A DNA stretch of 64,000 nucleotides from Methanotrichaceae archaeon (GCA_013178225.1 JABLXE010000007.1:1-64000); one strand, 5' to 3'; counted from the stretch's first letter, positions 1-9,532 are shown. Notes: generated by a model from the letters alone, not told the origin. Numbers and translations are program-made.

Positions 1-57
1 CATGGTCTAATAACACAGAATCGCTGAGGGTGGTTTCTTTGAGAATCAAATGGATAA

Positions 58-2085
58 GGGGTAACTACTTATAGGCATGAGCACTTTTATGCCGCCATAA
101 TTGGGCATTTTTACACCGCCATTGACAATAGCTCTCTGCAATGGATTTTTAATGAGCAGTTAAGCAAACATGCGGGTGAAAATTCTGTTAATATATGGCT
201 AATTAAAGATATATTTAACAATCTTTGCCTTAGAACGTATCCTGAATATCATACTTTTATTGTCACTGCCAAATATCAGGACACACTCGCTCACTACAGA
301 AATGCACTAGGGCGAGTTAGCTTAAAAGAGAAACGAGGGCTTGACTCAATAAGGGGCGAGAAAGATTTCTTGGCAGATATTTTTGGCTGTTCTAAAATCA
401 CCATACTTAATACTAGGCTAGATAAAGATTACAAAGATTTAGTTGAAAAGATAGATTGGGAAGGAAAAAATGGTTCTTTAAGATTCCAGCTACATCCTCT
501 GGAGAAAAAATTATTAGAACAATTGAGGAATAGCTCTAATTCATTAAAATTTGAGGAAATATTCGGACTAGCACGTGGAATGGGATATTTAGAAAATGAA
601 GTTTTAATTTCTTTGGAATTATTGGCGGAGAGACATTATATATCTATAGATTCTAATAATGAATGCATATTTTTGGAAAGAATAAAATTAACTGAAACCG
701 AGCTTAATAACCTTTTAAGTAATTTAGAAAGAAAACTAAATTTACTAGCCCCACTCTCAGATCCTGCGACAACTTCACTTTTGGCTAACGAATTAAAGGC
801 GACTTGGAATAGCTTTTTGCTATCCTCAAAAAATGAAGAAGAAATTGATGATAGCTATACAGAATTAAAGGAAATTGAAAAAGAAATACTTTCAGAAGCG
901 GCCATTAGAGAGGGGCAGTTAAGACAGGAAATTGTTGGGTTTGATTCCAAATTAGAAGGAACCGTTAGCACATTAAGGCAAAACGAGTTCTTAGATAAAG
1001 ATATCCTCGGCACTGTTTCATTTGTGCAGCATTTGAATGATTCTCGGACAATACTCAAACAAAAAGCAGAATCCCTCAGAAGAAAAATCAGGGATGAGAG
1101 AATTCAAATTCAAAAAATACCAAAAAACAATTATCCAGATGCCATTGATGCAGTTCAGAATTTATATAAAATTAAAGAAGAGCTCTTTATTAGGGTTAAT
1201 AACTTATGGTCACAAGGAAAAGAACTTGATAACTCTTTTAAGAACTTAAAAAAATGGATAGAATTATTGCAGAAAACGGACAATCTACATAAAAACCTTA
1301 AAACAGAACATACCCAGGATTTAGGATCAAGATTAAACACAACAATAGATGAAATTCAAGCACACTTCGCCACATACAACATAAAAGCTCTTGAGGATCA
1401 TGAATTATTCTACACGAAAATAAAAGATATCGAAGGCGAATTCAATCAGCTGCAGCAAAGTAAAAATCAGGCTTTTTATCAATTGAAGGAGAGTTTCCAT
1501 AGTTCATTACGAGAGTCCGGAGAAAGCGATCCTATCTTAAAAGCAAAATATGATATTATGAATGAGGCCGAATCATATTATGATCTTTATCAAGAAGTAA
1601 AAGAAAAGGTAGATGCTAGATTATTGAATTTGGGAAAACAATTAGATGAACTTAGGATAGATTTAAGGAAGGCAGATTTAAAGACGGAGAGTATAGCTGA
1701 GGACATAGAATTATTGGACGAATTGAATAGAAGGATTCAGGAATTTGCTACCAAGGCAAGCGCAACTAACGAATCCACTTCAATAGAACAAATTAAAGAT
1801 AATGAAAAATTTAAGTTAATTATTGCGGAGATTATTGCATTATCTAATGCGATCGAGATACTACGGAAAGATGTAGGACATATTATTCATAAAACAGAAT
1901 ACGCGTTAACCGAAGAAGAACAAGGTGTCTTAGAATTCTTCGATAAACAAGAAGTTGATATCATAGATATCCTTGATAAAATGATACAATCGGGGAAAAA
2001 AATCCACTTAAAGGATCTTTTAACCATTCTTGAGGAACTATATGGCAAGAATAAGGTGGTGATTCGTGTTGCGCGTCACGCTTGA
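58..2085 (+). CDS. Coiled-coil protein, 5' end broken or outside the window
   Basis: The reading frame is open from 58 to the stop at 2085. There is no ATG before a TTG at 370, yet the translation of 58-369 still looks like protein, so a start at 370 probably shortens it. Stops at 25, 40 and 55 close this frame upstream, while frame 3 is open from 3 to 71, which suggests a frameshift near 60-70 in a longer gene. Counting from 370, residues 35-105 look like a winged-helix-type region, residues 105-470 are mostly charged heptad-like coiled coil, and a short helical domain ends the protein. It overlaps the pglZ-like gene by 20 bases. BREX-like islands carry large ATPases of this general build, but no P-loop is visible here, so I do not assign a function. 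Confidence 0.6.
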   Translation, partial: GVTTYRHEHFYAAIIGHFYTAIDNSSLQWIFNEQLSKHAGENSVNIWLIKDIFNNLCLRTYPEYHTFIVTAKYQDTLAHYRNALGRVSLKEKRGLDSIRGEKDFLADIFGCSKITILNTRLDKDYKDLVEKIDWEGKNGSLRFQLHPLEKKLLEQLRNSSNSLKFEEIFGLARGMGYLENEVLISLELLAERHYISIDSNNECIFLERIKLTETELNNLLSNLERKLNLLAPLSDPATTSLLANELKATWNSFLLSSKNEEEIDDSYTELKEIEKEILSEAAIREGQLRQEIVGFDSKLEGTVSTLRQNEFLDKDILGTVSFVQHLNDSRTILKQKAESLRRKIRDERIQIQKIPKNNYPDAIDAVQNLYKIKEELFIRVNNLWSQGKELDNSFKNLKKWIELLQKTDNLHKNLKTEHTQDLGSRLNTTIDEIQAHFATYNIKALEDHELFYTKIKDIEGEFNQLQQSKNQAFYQLKESFHSSLRESGESDPILKAKYDIMNEAESYYDLYQEVKEKVDARLLNLGKQLDELRIDLRKADLKTESIAEDIELLDELNRRIQEFATKASATNESTSIEQIKDNEKFKLIIAEIIALSNAIEILRKDVGHIIHKTEYALTEEEQGVLEFFDKQEVDIIDILDKMIQSGKKIHLKDLLTILEELYGKNKVVIRVARHA

Positions 2086-3133
2086 GGAACTTGATGCCTT
2101 ACTTAATAAAGCACCTATTGCGGCAGATATGAATCCTGTCTCACGCTGCTATTTACCAAATACTAGATTTGCGAACTTGGACGATGTTGTGAAGGAATTG
2201 GATTCGCCACGTCCAGTAGATCCTTCTAGGACTCTCATTATAGGCCCTAGAAAAGATGAGAAATTTTTGAATGTTCGAGTCGTACATGAACCATTTACGT
2301 CAGATTTAAATGAAATTTTATTTGATCATTTCGATGAGATATCAGCATACATGTTAAACCAATCGGAGATAGCGCAGAAAATATATTCCGATGCTGATGC
2401 AGACGTTATTATATTATATATTGTAGATGGCCTTTCTTTTCATGATGTAAAGAAAAATCCGCCTAATAATGGTGTTCTTGAAGCATGTCTAGTTGACTGC
2501 CCTACGGTAACTCAAGTCGCTTTTCCCAATATTATCGGAAAGCCTCCTCTGGCTCGGCTATTATTTGATAAAGGATATATTAATCGTATAGGCTTCTCAT
2601 ATTGGACTAGAAAAGATAATAAATTAACGGATGAACTTTTTAGTACAATCCCGACATTGCATCGAGCGGAAAATTTCGATAAAATAATTAGCATATTATC
2701 TTTAGATTTAAAGCGGCAAACATTTGTTCAAATAATCCGTCAAGGATTGGATGGATTATGTCATAGCCAAAAATTAGAAATTAATCCCTCAGTTATATTG
2801 AACCAAATTTATGAAAATTTGGATCAATTAATTGAACTTTGTGACCAACTTAAGCTTTCCGCCAAAGTATACTTAACTTCGGATCACGGAATTCTTTGGC
2901 GTGAAGAATTCGAACCAAAATTGATCGAAAATTGCAATAACTGTCATCCAAGATATATAGAATCTAATATAATTGAGAATTCTGGAAGAAATTTTTTAAT
3001 AGGAAATCAGAAATTTTATTGCTTAAATTATCCTCTGACAAGAAGAATGCTTAAGATAGATGAAAGAGGCGTTCATGGAGGAATTTCGTTCCAAGAATCA
3101 ATTGTGCCATTCCTAAGGATGGAAAAGAAATGA
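2066..3133 (+). CDS. PglZ-type alkaline-phosphatase-fold protein
   Basis: A 355-residue protein with the hallmarks of the PglZ branch of the alkaline phosphatase superfamily. These are a metal-binding Asp in IVDGLSFHD (D121), a TSDHG motif near residue 271, and the typical C-terminal HGGISFQESIVPFL near 337-350. PglZ is the signature protein of BREX and Pgl phage-defence systems, but it also occurs in two-component regulators. At 355 residues this is a minimal version compared with the 800-residue BREX forms. GTG start at 2066 with AAGGTGG just upstream, overlapping the preceding gene by 20 bases. The herA-like gene starts in its stop codon (ATGA). AT-rich like its neighbours. Confidence 0.8.
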   Translation: MLRVTLEELDALLNKAPIAADMNPVSRCYLPNTRFANLDDVVKELDSPRPVDPSRTLIIGPRKDEKFLNVRVVHEPFTSDLNEILFDHFDEISAYMLNQSEIAQKIYSDADADVIILYIVDGLSFHDVKKNPPNNGVLEACLVDCPTVTQVAFPNIIGKPPLARLLFDKGYINRIGFSYWTRKDNKLTDELFSTIPTLHRAENFDKIISILSLDLKRQTFVQIIRQGLDGLCHSQKLEINPSVILNQIYENLDQLIELCDQLKLSAKVYLTSDHGILWREEFEPKLIENCNNCHPRYIESNIIENSGRNFLIGNQKFYCLNYPLTRRMLKIDERGVHGGISFQESIVPFLRMEKK

Positions 3134-4293
3134 TCAACATAGGTAATGAAATAAAAACAAAGGACCATGTATATATAAATAGTAATAAATCACATGCAGT
3201 CCTGATTTGCGGTAAACGCGGTTCTGGAAAATCATACACAATGGGTGTTATTGTAGAGGAGTTATTAGATGCTGAAGATGTATTAGTGATAATTATTGAT
3301 CCAATGGGAATTTATTATACAATGCAGCAGCCGAATATTAATCAAGAACAGCTTTTATGGGATTGGGGATTAAGTTCTAAAGGAGTTCCTGTTAAAGTCC
3401 TAGTTCCAGGCGATCCTATTGAGCTCTATGGTGGGAGGGAAATTGTAGGTGCCATGGAAAGAAAAGGGATAACATTCAGAACTTTCAAGCTAAATCCGTC
3501 TGACCTATCTCCAGATGCCTGGTGTGAGTTATTTGATGTTAGTATATCGGATGTGATGGGAATTGGATTATTTAGAGCGGTTCAACAATTATCGAGATCC
3601 AAAAAAAATAATTTTTCCGTTAGGGATATTATTGATAGCATCGGGTCCGACCCGTTGGTTGCAGATAAAACGAGACAGGCTTTGGTCAATCGACTGGAAA
3701 TGGCTATTGATTGGGGCATATTTAGTGAATGGTATCAGGAATTATGGGAAATATTCGATAAGCATAGTGTCAATATAGTTGATCTAAGTGTTTTAGATCC
3801 CGGTCCGCTAGGGAGAAGAAACCTAATTTTAAATGTTTTAGCTAAAGACATATTTAGGAGGAGGACAATTGCACGCAGAAAGGAAGAATTAAAACTCTCT
3901 GACGACTTGCCAAAGGTTTGGATGCTAATCGATGAAGCACATCAATTTGTTCCTTCTGGGAAATCCACATTATCAAAGGAAATTCTTATTCGATGGGCTA
4001 AAGAAGGTCGTCAACCAGGCTTATCGCTACTCGTTGCTTCTCAACAACCTTCTGCAATAGACTCTGAAGTTGTAACCCAATGCGACGTCGTAATTGCACA
4101 GAAATTGACCAATAAAGATGATATTTCTGCATTAAATGCATTGAATCAAGATTATATGGGTGGCGAGATGAAAACTTACATTCGAGGGCTAAAAAGAAAA
4201 GGAGAAGCTGTTGTAGTCAATGATGAAGAGGAAAAAGTCAGGATAATTCAAGTAAGACCTAGAAAGAGTTATCATGGAGGCGCTGAAATTTGA
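3130..4293 (+). CDS. HerA-like DUF87 ATPase
   Basis: P-loop ATPase of the HerA/FtsK group, 387 residues. The Walker A motif GKRGSGKS lies at residues 28-35 and the Walker B/DEAH-like motif [11 protein letters not shown] near 262-271. The WAKEGRQPG and LLVASQQPS segments near 295-315 are the usual arginine-finger and sensor regions of HerA. HerA proteins form hexameric rings that translocate DNA, often with a partner nuclease. No NurA or SIR2 partner is adjacent; the neighbours are PglZ and QueF. ATG start inside the pglZ stop codon; its own stop overlaps the TTG start of queF. Family assignment is firm, role in the cluster is inference. Confidence 0.85.
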   Translation: MINIGNEIKTKDHVYINSNKSHAVLICGKRGSGKSYTMGVIVEELLDAEDVLVIIIDPMGIYYTMQQPNINQEQLLWDWGLSSKGVPVKVLVPGDPIELYGGREIVGAMERKGITFRTFKLNPSDLSPDAWCELFDVSISDVMGIGLFRAVQQLSRSKKNNFSVRDIIDSIGSDPLVADKTRQALVNRLEMAIDWGIFSEWYQELWEIFDKHSVNIVDLSVLDPGPLGRRNLILNVLAKDIFRRRTIARRKEELKLSDDLPKVWMLIDEAHQFVPSGKSTLSKEILIRWAKEGRQPGLSLLVASQQPSAIDSEVVTQCDVVIAQKLTNKDDISALNALNQDYMGGEMKTYIRGLKRKGEAVVVNDEEEKVRIIQVRPRKSYHGGAEI

Positions 4294-4673
4294 AGCACGG
4301 CGAAAAGGCAATTAGTGAAGCAAGTCTTGAGGTTTGGGATAATCCATCTCCTGAATGTGATTATATAATTGATATTTCTTTTCCTGAATTCACATGCTTA
4401 TGCCCATTTTCAGGATATCCAGACTTCGCAAACATTAGAATAATATACAAGCCAAATAAAAACATTATCGAACTACGATCATTAAAGTTGTACTTAAACA
4501 AGTACAGATCCGAATATATCTCCCATGAAGAAGCAACAAGTAGGATATACTTAGATCTAGTTTCGGCTCTATCTCCTAAAGAGTTAGAGGTCATAGGGGA
4601 CTTTAACATTCGCGGCGGCATAAAAACTATAGTGAGGATGAAGTTTAATGCTAATAAAGAAGGCAACAATTGA
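4290..4673 (+). CDS. queF: QueF-like 7-cyano-7-deazaguanine (preQ0) reductase
   Basis: T-fold protein of 127 residues. It carries the QueF active-site segment [12 protein letters not shown] with catalytic-type C38 and D45. It also has a near-perfect NADPH-binding QueF motif, ELRSLKLY at residues 61-68 with Arg in place of the first Lys, and H79-E80 for substrate binding. QueF reduces the nitrile of preQ0 to the aminomethyl group of preQ1, normally for queuosine in bacteria. Most Euryarchaeota make archaeosine with ArcS or related enzymes and have no need for preQ1. Its place in an overlapping PglZ-HerA cluster suggests a nucleic-acid modification role in that system (inference). TTG start overlapping the herA stop. 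Confidence 0.82.
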   Translation: MKHGEKAISEASLEVWDNPSPECDYIIDISFPEFTCLCPFSGYPDFANIRIIYKPNKNIIELRSLKLYLNKYRSEYISHEEATSRIYLDLVSALSPKELEVIGDFNIRGGIKTIVRMKFNANKEGNN

Positions 4674-5076
4674 CGATCTAGAAGGGATTAAATTGCTCGC
4701 CGATAAAAATCGCAATGAATTAGGATTTGTTCTCAATTCTGCACTTGTTAGGTCCATTAATAGAGGTGAACTAATTATTGCATTAGATGAGACAATTGTA
4801 GGTTTCTTGGAATATCATCATCGAAAAGACTGCCAAACAACCATTTATCATTTTGTTATCGAGGAAAATTACCGGCTTCGAGGAATCTCGAAAATACTTT
4901 TAAACTTCTTGATCAGAGAATGCGAATCACAAGGTATGAGGTACGTATTTTTAAAATGCCCTGCTGATTTGAATGCCAATAATATCTATCCAAAGTTAGG
5001 ATTTAAGAATGTAGGTTTAGAAGGCGGGAAAAAGAGGAAGCTTAATTTATGGAATTTAAATATATATCTAAGTTAA
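4648..5076 (+). CDS. GNAT family N-acetyltransferase
   Basis: A 142-residue GNAT protein. It has the N-terminal [18 protein letters not shown] strand-helix, a beta4 [17 protein letters not shown] with the RxxGxxK-type acetyl-CoA pyrophosphate loop near residues 75-85, and the C-terminal [12 protein letters not shown]. The substrate is unknown. It overlaps queF by 26 bases and closes the PglZ-HerA-QueF block. QueF would make a primary amine (preQ1), which is a chemically suitable acetyl acceptor, but that link is only a hypothesis. No clear terminator follows. Confidence 0.8.
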   Translation: MLIKKATIDDLEGIKLLADKNRNELGFVLNSALVRSINRGELIIALDETIVGFLEYHHRKDCQTTIYHFVIEENYRLRGISKILLNFLIRECESQGMRYVFLKCPADLNANNIYPKLGFKNVGLEGGKKRKLNLWNLNIYLS

Positions 5077-5123
5077 ATTTCCATAATAATTGATAATTCT
5101 ATCTCTAAGCTTAGTTAGCTAGA

Positions 5124-6191
5124 TTATCCATTGAGAATTTCATTAATCTTGGTTTGCAGATGGCCTTCAAACTCTTGGATATTGTTTAGCACAATTTCCC
5201 TGGTACCGCCATCCTTTAGGTAAAATATCTCAGCAGCCTTAATCGAATCGAATAATCCTCTAGCGATATATAAGTAGAATTTCATCTGAAACTCATAAGA
5301 TTCTTTATGGGTTTTGGAATCTGCAAACTTGTAATCGATTATCTTCCACCCCTCGGAGGTGAGAATAATCTTATCCAGACGACCATAAAGCATATACTTC
5401 TCGAGAGGCCTCATAATCCTGTATTCAGCCTTAGAGTCCTCTGAGGCCTCTATTTCCTTGATGAGCGCATGATTCCCAAGCCTTCTCAAGCTATCTAAGA
5501 CATAGGTATAGGTAAGCCGATCTTTATTGAGTTCGCCGTGTGGGGCTTCATGCACCTCGATCTCTGCGGCATCGATCAACTCTGCAAACGTCCGGCCATC
5601 TTCGCCAAGAGGCTCGAGGATGTGATGGGCAAGTTTTCCTAGATCTCTACGATCATAAGCCTTATTCACTTTATGAGCTTCGATCTCTTCATAGGTATCG
5701 TACCCAAATATTATCCTATCTTGAATGTCTTTATCTGTTGCAGTAAGGATAGTAGGGGATATATGCTCCTTGAAGGCCTCAATCTTCACAGGATCGATAT
5801 ATTCAATATCAAGGCTAATTGCCTCTTCAGGATTAGTGCTATGCGGCTCTATTGGCGGAGGGGCTTGGAGAATCTCTATTATACCCTCGAAGCCAGAGGC
5901 AGGCAATACAATATCCTCATTGGATATTAGGAGATTTTTCAGGACGAGATCCCTCCATGGGCGCGTGTTCTTGCCACTTCTGCTCGAGAAGGTTATGACT
6001 AGCATATCTGAGGCCCTGGTGGCAGCGACATAGAGAGACCTCTTCTCTTCTTCCATCTCTCTTTCCCACTCTTTTTCCTCAAGTCTGTAAAGCAAACTTC
6101 CCTCGACAGCTTTCACCTCATCATACTTGAGGGTAGTGTGCTGGATTTGCTGTAAATTGAGAGGGGATTTCCAAAGACATCGCCGCCCCAT
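5124..6191 (-). pseudogene. C-terminal remnant of a UvrD/RecB-like helicase-nuclease
   Basis: The first 60 residues contain helicase motif VI (EEKRSLYVAATRASDMLVIT), typical of AddA/UvrD-type superfamily 1 helicases. The rest ends in a RecB-family PD-(D/E)XK nuclease domain, with YGRLDKI, KIIDYKF and the trailing QMKFYLYIA helix. Motifs I to V, normally several hundred residues, are missing, and an in-frame stop lies about 40 bases upstream of the ATG at 6191. This is therefore the 355-residue tail of a gene once over 900 residues long. The nuclease residues look intact, but without the helicase core it is probably decaying. Confidence 0.75.
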
Positions 6192-6312
6192 GAATCGAAG
6201 GCCTGAGAAATTACAGCAAGTTTAAGACACCGCCTACTTTTTCCTTATTAATGGAGCTTACTCCCTGCGAAACGCCGCCAATACATCCGCCATACCATAG
6301 TAGTGTCAGTTC

Positions 6313-6560
6313 CTAACAATTTCCCCCACGCACCGCAAACGCCATCAACCGCTCGTGCTCATAGTCCCTCGATTCCACACTCGACGCCCACCCGATCCCC
6401 TTCGGCTGTAACCTCCCGCGTCTCCATCCGCTCAAACTGCACCTTCTCAAGAAGCTCTTTGAAAAAGACAGCAACCTTCTCACAGCCATGACGCTGCTTG
6501 AGCGATGAGACCTCCGCCGTCTTGGTTCGGGTGATGGGCGACCGGAAATCCACATCCCCA
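6313..6560 (-). pseudogene. SnoaL/ketosteroid-isomerase-like remnant
   Basis: Two minus-strand frames together read like a SnoaL-type small cone-fold protein. One (6359-6553) gives KVAVFFKELLEKVQFER and VTAEGDRVGVECGIEG. A second frame then continues with YEHERLMAFAVRGG, which matches the usual end of the fold. The frame change near 6365 and the lack of an intact start indicate a decayed fragment. Weak evidence from pattern only. Confidence 0.35.
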
Positions 6561-6741
6561 GCGACCGGTGGATCATGCAGCCCTATCTTCTATGCAGGAT
6601 TTGCTATAGCCATTGTTGTGCCCTGCCTATCCAGCCTGTCCCTTCTGGCACTGTTCCTCAATGCAGGGATTACCTTCTCAGGAAATGGATAACTCTTCGA
6701 ACACTTGCGATTTTCTAAATAGAAAGGAGATTTATATGATG

Positions 6742-6883
6742 TAGGAGTTACGCAGTTGAATTTCATATTGCTGCTATATCGAAACAATATTGGCAATAAA
6801 ATTTTAAACCAAAAGAAAAGTCATCATTTCGATCTCTATCCTCATGGTATTTATTCATCGCCTGTTCAACTGCGTAACTCCTA
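6742..6883. mobile_element. MITE-like element, 142 bp
   Basis: Perfect 19-bp terminal inverted repeats, TAGGAGTTACGCAGTTGAA at 6742-6760 and its reverse complement at 6865-6883, enclose about 104 bp of AT-rich sequence without a coding frame. The element is flanked by a 5-bp direct repeat TGATG (6737-6741 and 6884-6888), as expected for a target-site duplication. It looks like a miniature element mobilised in trans by a transposase that recognises this end. No full copy with a transposase is in the window. Confidence 0.8.
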
Positions 6884-7119
6884 TGATGATCGAAGTTATA
6901 CCTACGGAATTGAAGAAAGGTTAAAGCTTATCGCGGTAACAATTGGAATAGATACATCCGATTGAGGATCTTACTCGTAAGAACGTGCGAGTATCCCTTT
7001 CCCCGCACTCCTCAATATCGATTTCACAGTTCTCAATAAGCCCTTGGAATAATAGATACCATTCAAATCATCCCACGGGGCGGCAATAAAATGGCAAGAA
7101 AATCGCAACAGACTGGTCT

Positions 7120-7959
7120 ATGAAAGGCCAACTCGATATCAATTCGGCAGTTACCAGGTATATCAAGTATCTGGAACGCATTGGTCTCAAGAAAAACACT
7201 ATCCGGTTATATTCAATTTAATTAATAGTTATTTAAAATATACAAATACCGATTTTCCAACTCCGAAGGATGCTCAGGAATTCCAAAATTCATTACATGA
7301 GCAGGGATTGAGCCGGAGTTCAATCAACAATTACAGTGCGGCTATGATCAGTATCATGCGATGATAGACTGTCCTGTAAAACTTCAATTTCTAAAGCTGA
7401 ATAACGCGCTTCCATACCATTTTGACGAACGAGATAGTCTCAAGATCTTCGGCGCGTGCAATAATCTAAAGCATCACTGCATGCTGAAAGTTCTATTCTT
7501 CGGCTGCCTGCGATCCGGCGAACTATGCAACCTTGACGTGCCGGATTATGATCCGAAAGGCTTGACCTTGAGACTCAGAGAGACAAAAAACAATTATGAT
7601 GCCATAGCCTACATCAATGATGAAACTGACAGGCTTCTAAATCAATACCTTCAGCGAAACCGGATATTGTCATTAATGGCCGGGAGCCACTTTTCATTAG
7701 CGACTTTGGCAATCGGTGGACTAATACAGGGGTTCATAAGATGTTCATGTATTACAAGAAGAAAGCCGGAATCCAGTGTAGAGGTGCAGTTCACTGCTTT
7801 AGTAGGCATTCCAGCGCCACGCTAATGATAACCAAGGGCTGTGATCTTCGAAGTGTCCAGGCTATTCTGAGACACAGTGATATTAATACAACCTTGCGCT
7901 ATACTCATCTAACAGATTCTATAAAAAGAGAGAAGCACAGCCAATATCTTGCCCTCTGA
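7120..7959 (+). pseudogene. Decayed tyrosine recombinase (phage/XerC-like integrase)
   Basis: An integrase is spread over several frames. The N-terminal SAM-like core-binding domain runs from ATG 7120 (NSAVTRYIKYLERIGLKKNT) and shifts near 7205 into a frame encoding SLHEQGLSRSSINNYSAAM. The catalytic domain starts in the frame from 7361 with RSGELCNLDVPDY (catalytic Arg). It shifts again near 7735 into CFSRHSSATLM and LRHSDINTTLRYTHL, which carry the box II His and the nucleophile Tyr. At least three frame breaks make it non-functional. It probably mobilised part of the accessory region to its left, but no att repeat or tRNA is visible. Confidence 0.8.
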
Positions 7960-7983
7960 GATAGCGAGTCCTCATCATCCCTT

Positions 7984-8679
7984 TTAAATTTCAGATCTTA
8001 GATATTTTAATAAATTGTCTATGGCTGGATTGATATCGCTATCGATATACTTTGGAAGTGCATTATCCATTATATCCTTCTTCCATTGAATAATCTGATT
8101 TACATCTGCACCTTCCTCAGGCATACTAATTTTCTTATCGTAGTCATTTAATGCGGTTTCTATCTTGGATATGAGTCTATCAAGCTCTTCAGTTTGATTG
8201 AATGAGACCTGGACTAATCCGATTCTCTTCCACAATTGTCTTTTAATCTGAGCAATCTGCAATGCATATTTTTCAGTTTTTTCAAACTCTTCATTAAATT
8301 GCCTGCCTTCAGGGCTCTCGTTGATAAACCGATTTAGATCGTCAATATTTTTAAATGGACCTTCATTCTGCAGTTTCATATTGAGTTTTGAACGTGCTTG
8401 CGATTTGTGGTATTCCGAATAAACCATGCTATACGCGTGCATATAAAACAATTGAACTATAAGGCATTGAATGCCTGATATATCGCTAAATATTTGCTTC
8501 CGCTTTTCTCCAAGCTCGTTTTTCATTTTGAACTTTTGCATATAATATATTGTGCAGCCACTTGCAAATGCACCTACTATTGCGCCGAACACACCTATGA
8601 TCGCAGGAATCCAAGGAATCCACCATGGTTGTACCAGCTGCAAAGCCACCAGGCCCGACAAATTTTGATCCATAGTCAT
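7984..8679 (-). CDS. Membrane-anchored hypothetical protein
   Basis: A 231-residue protein with one hydrophobic segment at about residues 19-48 (WWIPWIPAIIGVFGAIVGAFASG), followed by a long charged, helix-rich domain with coiled-coil character. I do not recognise the family. The topology is that of a single-span membrane protein with a large soluble tail. It is convergent with the integrase remnant and AT-rich, so probably part of the accessory DNA. ATG start at 8679; a second possible ATG lies two codons in. Confidence 0.6.
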   Translation of the reverse strand: MTMDQNLSGLVALQLVQPWWIPWIPAIIGVFGAIVGAFASGCTIYYMQKFKMKNELGEKRKQIFSDISGIQCLIVQLFYMHAYSMVYSEYHKSQARSKLNMKLQNEGPFKNIDDLNRFINESPEGRQFNEEFEKTEKYALQIAQIKRQLWKRIGLVQVSFNQTEELDRLISKIETALNDYDKKISMPEEGADVNQIIQWKKDIMDNALPKYIDSDINPAIDNLLKYLRSEI

Positions 8680-8826
8680 TCGTGCATCGTCTTTCTCTAC
8701 ATATCAGCTTTTTCACACGTTCTCTGTCGCATGAACTTATACATAAATAAAATATATTGCCATTGTCATAAGCTAGTTACAGGCTAATATGGGCCTAAAG
8801 ATGCATGATATGGATATTCATATAAT

Positions 8827-9315
8827 GTGTCTCACTATCCTCATAATAGCTCTATGGCAAACAGGGATCAGCTTAAGGTTCTCCGGCTAGGGGTAAAGGC
8901 CTGGAATCAGCGGAGGAAAGAGAATCCTCAGGATAGAGTGTATCTCGTGGGAGCAGACCTCCACCAGGCAAACCTCGCTGTGGCAGACCTGAGAATGGCA
9001 AACCTCAATGAGGCAGACCTTGGCGAGGCAAACCTCAGAGGATCAAACCTCTGCAAGGCGCATCTCGACGGGGCGCGTCTTCGTAAGGCAGACCTCAGAG
9101 AAACCTTTCTCGGCGGGGCCCACCTCCGCAACGCGGATCTCAGCCAGGCAAACCTGCATAGGGCATGCCTTAACAGAGCCATCCCGGTTAAAACGAACAT
9201 GAGCAGCGCTGCCATGATGATAGCAAAGGCTGTGACACGGATTGCAAAAGAGTTGCTGCGGCATTTAAGGCGCGGCCTTGATGCCTCGGCAAAAGAGCCA
9301 AAAAATTTAAATTAG
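8827..9315 (+). CDS. Pentapeptide-repeat protein
   Basis: From about residue 40 to 118 the sequence is a run of about 16 pentapeptides of the A(D/N)LXX type (for example GADLHQANLAVADLRMANL), which fold as a right-handed quadrilateral beta helix. A helical tail rich in Ala, Lys and Arg follows. Some pentapeptide proteins mimic DNA and protect gyrase, but most have no known role and this one cannot be assigned. The frame starts with GTG at 8827; an ATG at 8854 (MANRDQLKVL) is an equally good start. The repeats also create long open frames on the other strand, which are not genes. Confidence 0.8.
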   Translation: MSHYPHNSSMANRDQLKVLRLGVKAWNQRRKENPQDRVYLVGADLHQANLAVADLRMANLNEADLGEANLRGSNLCKAHLDGARLRKADLRETFLGGAHLRNADLSQANLHRACLNRAIPVKTNMSSAAMMIAKAVTRIAKELLRHLRRGLDASAKEPKNLN

Positions 9316-9337
9316 AAATCTATTGCAGCACAAATAC

Positions 9338-9532
9338 CTACGCTTTCTCTACTTTCTCTGCCTTGGGGCCTCTCTCGCCCTCTACTACCTCGAAGCTGAC
9401 CTTGTCACCATCATCGATAGAAACCCCAGGATTCAAACCTGAAGCATGAACGAAATAGTCCTTTCCATCGTCGCCAGCTATGAATCCAAAGTTCTTGACC
9501 CTGTTGAAAAACTTCACTGTGCCATTTACCAT
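9338..9532 (-). CDS. Cold-shock domain protein
   Basis: A 64-residue CspA-type OB-fold protein. It has RNP1-like KNFGFIAG and RNP2-like DYFVHAS motifs for single-stranded nucleic-acid binding, plus the start MVNGTVKFF and the usual EGERGPKAEKV end. Such proteins act as RNA chaperones. They are scattered among mesophilic archaea and are probably of bacterial origin. A GAGGA ribosome-binding site lies 6 to 8 bases before the ATG and an A/T-rich TATA-like box (minus strand, about 9565-9579) upstream. Single gene. Confidence 0.92.
   Translation of the reverse strand: MVNGTVKFFNRVKNFGFIAGDDGKDYFVHASGLNPGVSIDDGDKVSFEVVEGERGPKAEKVEKA

Noticed and set aside
8928-9264. Arg/Ala-rich frames opposite the pentapeptide-repeat gene
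   Set aside because: Repeat-driven shadows of the periodic + strand codons.
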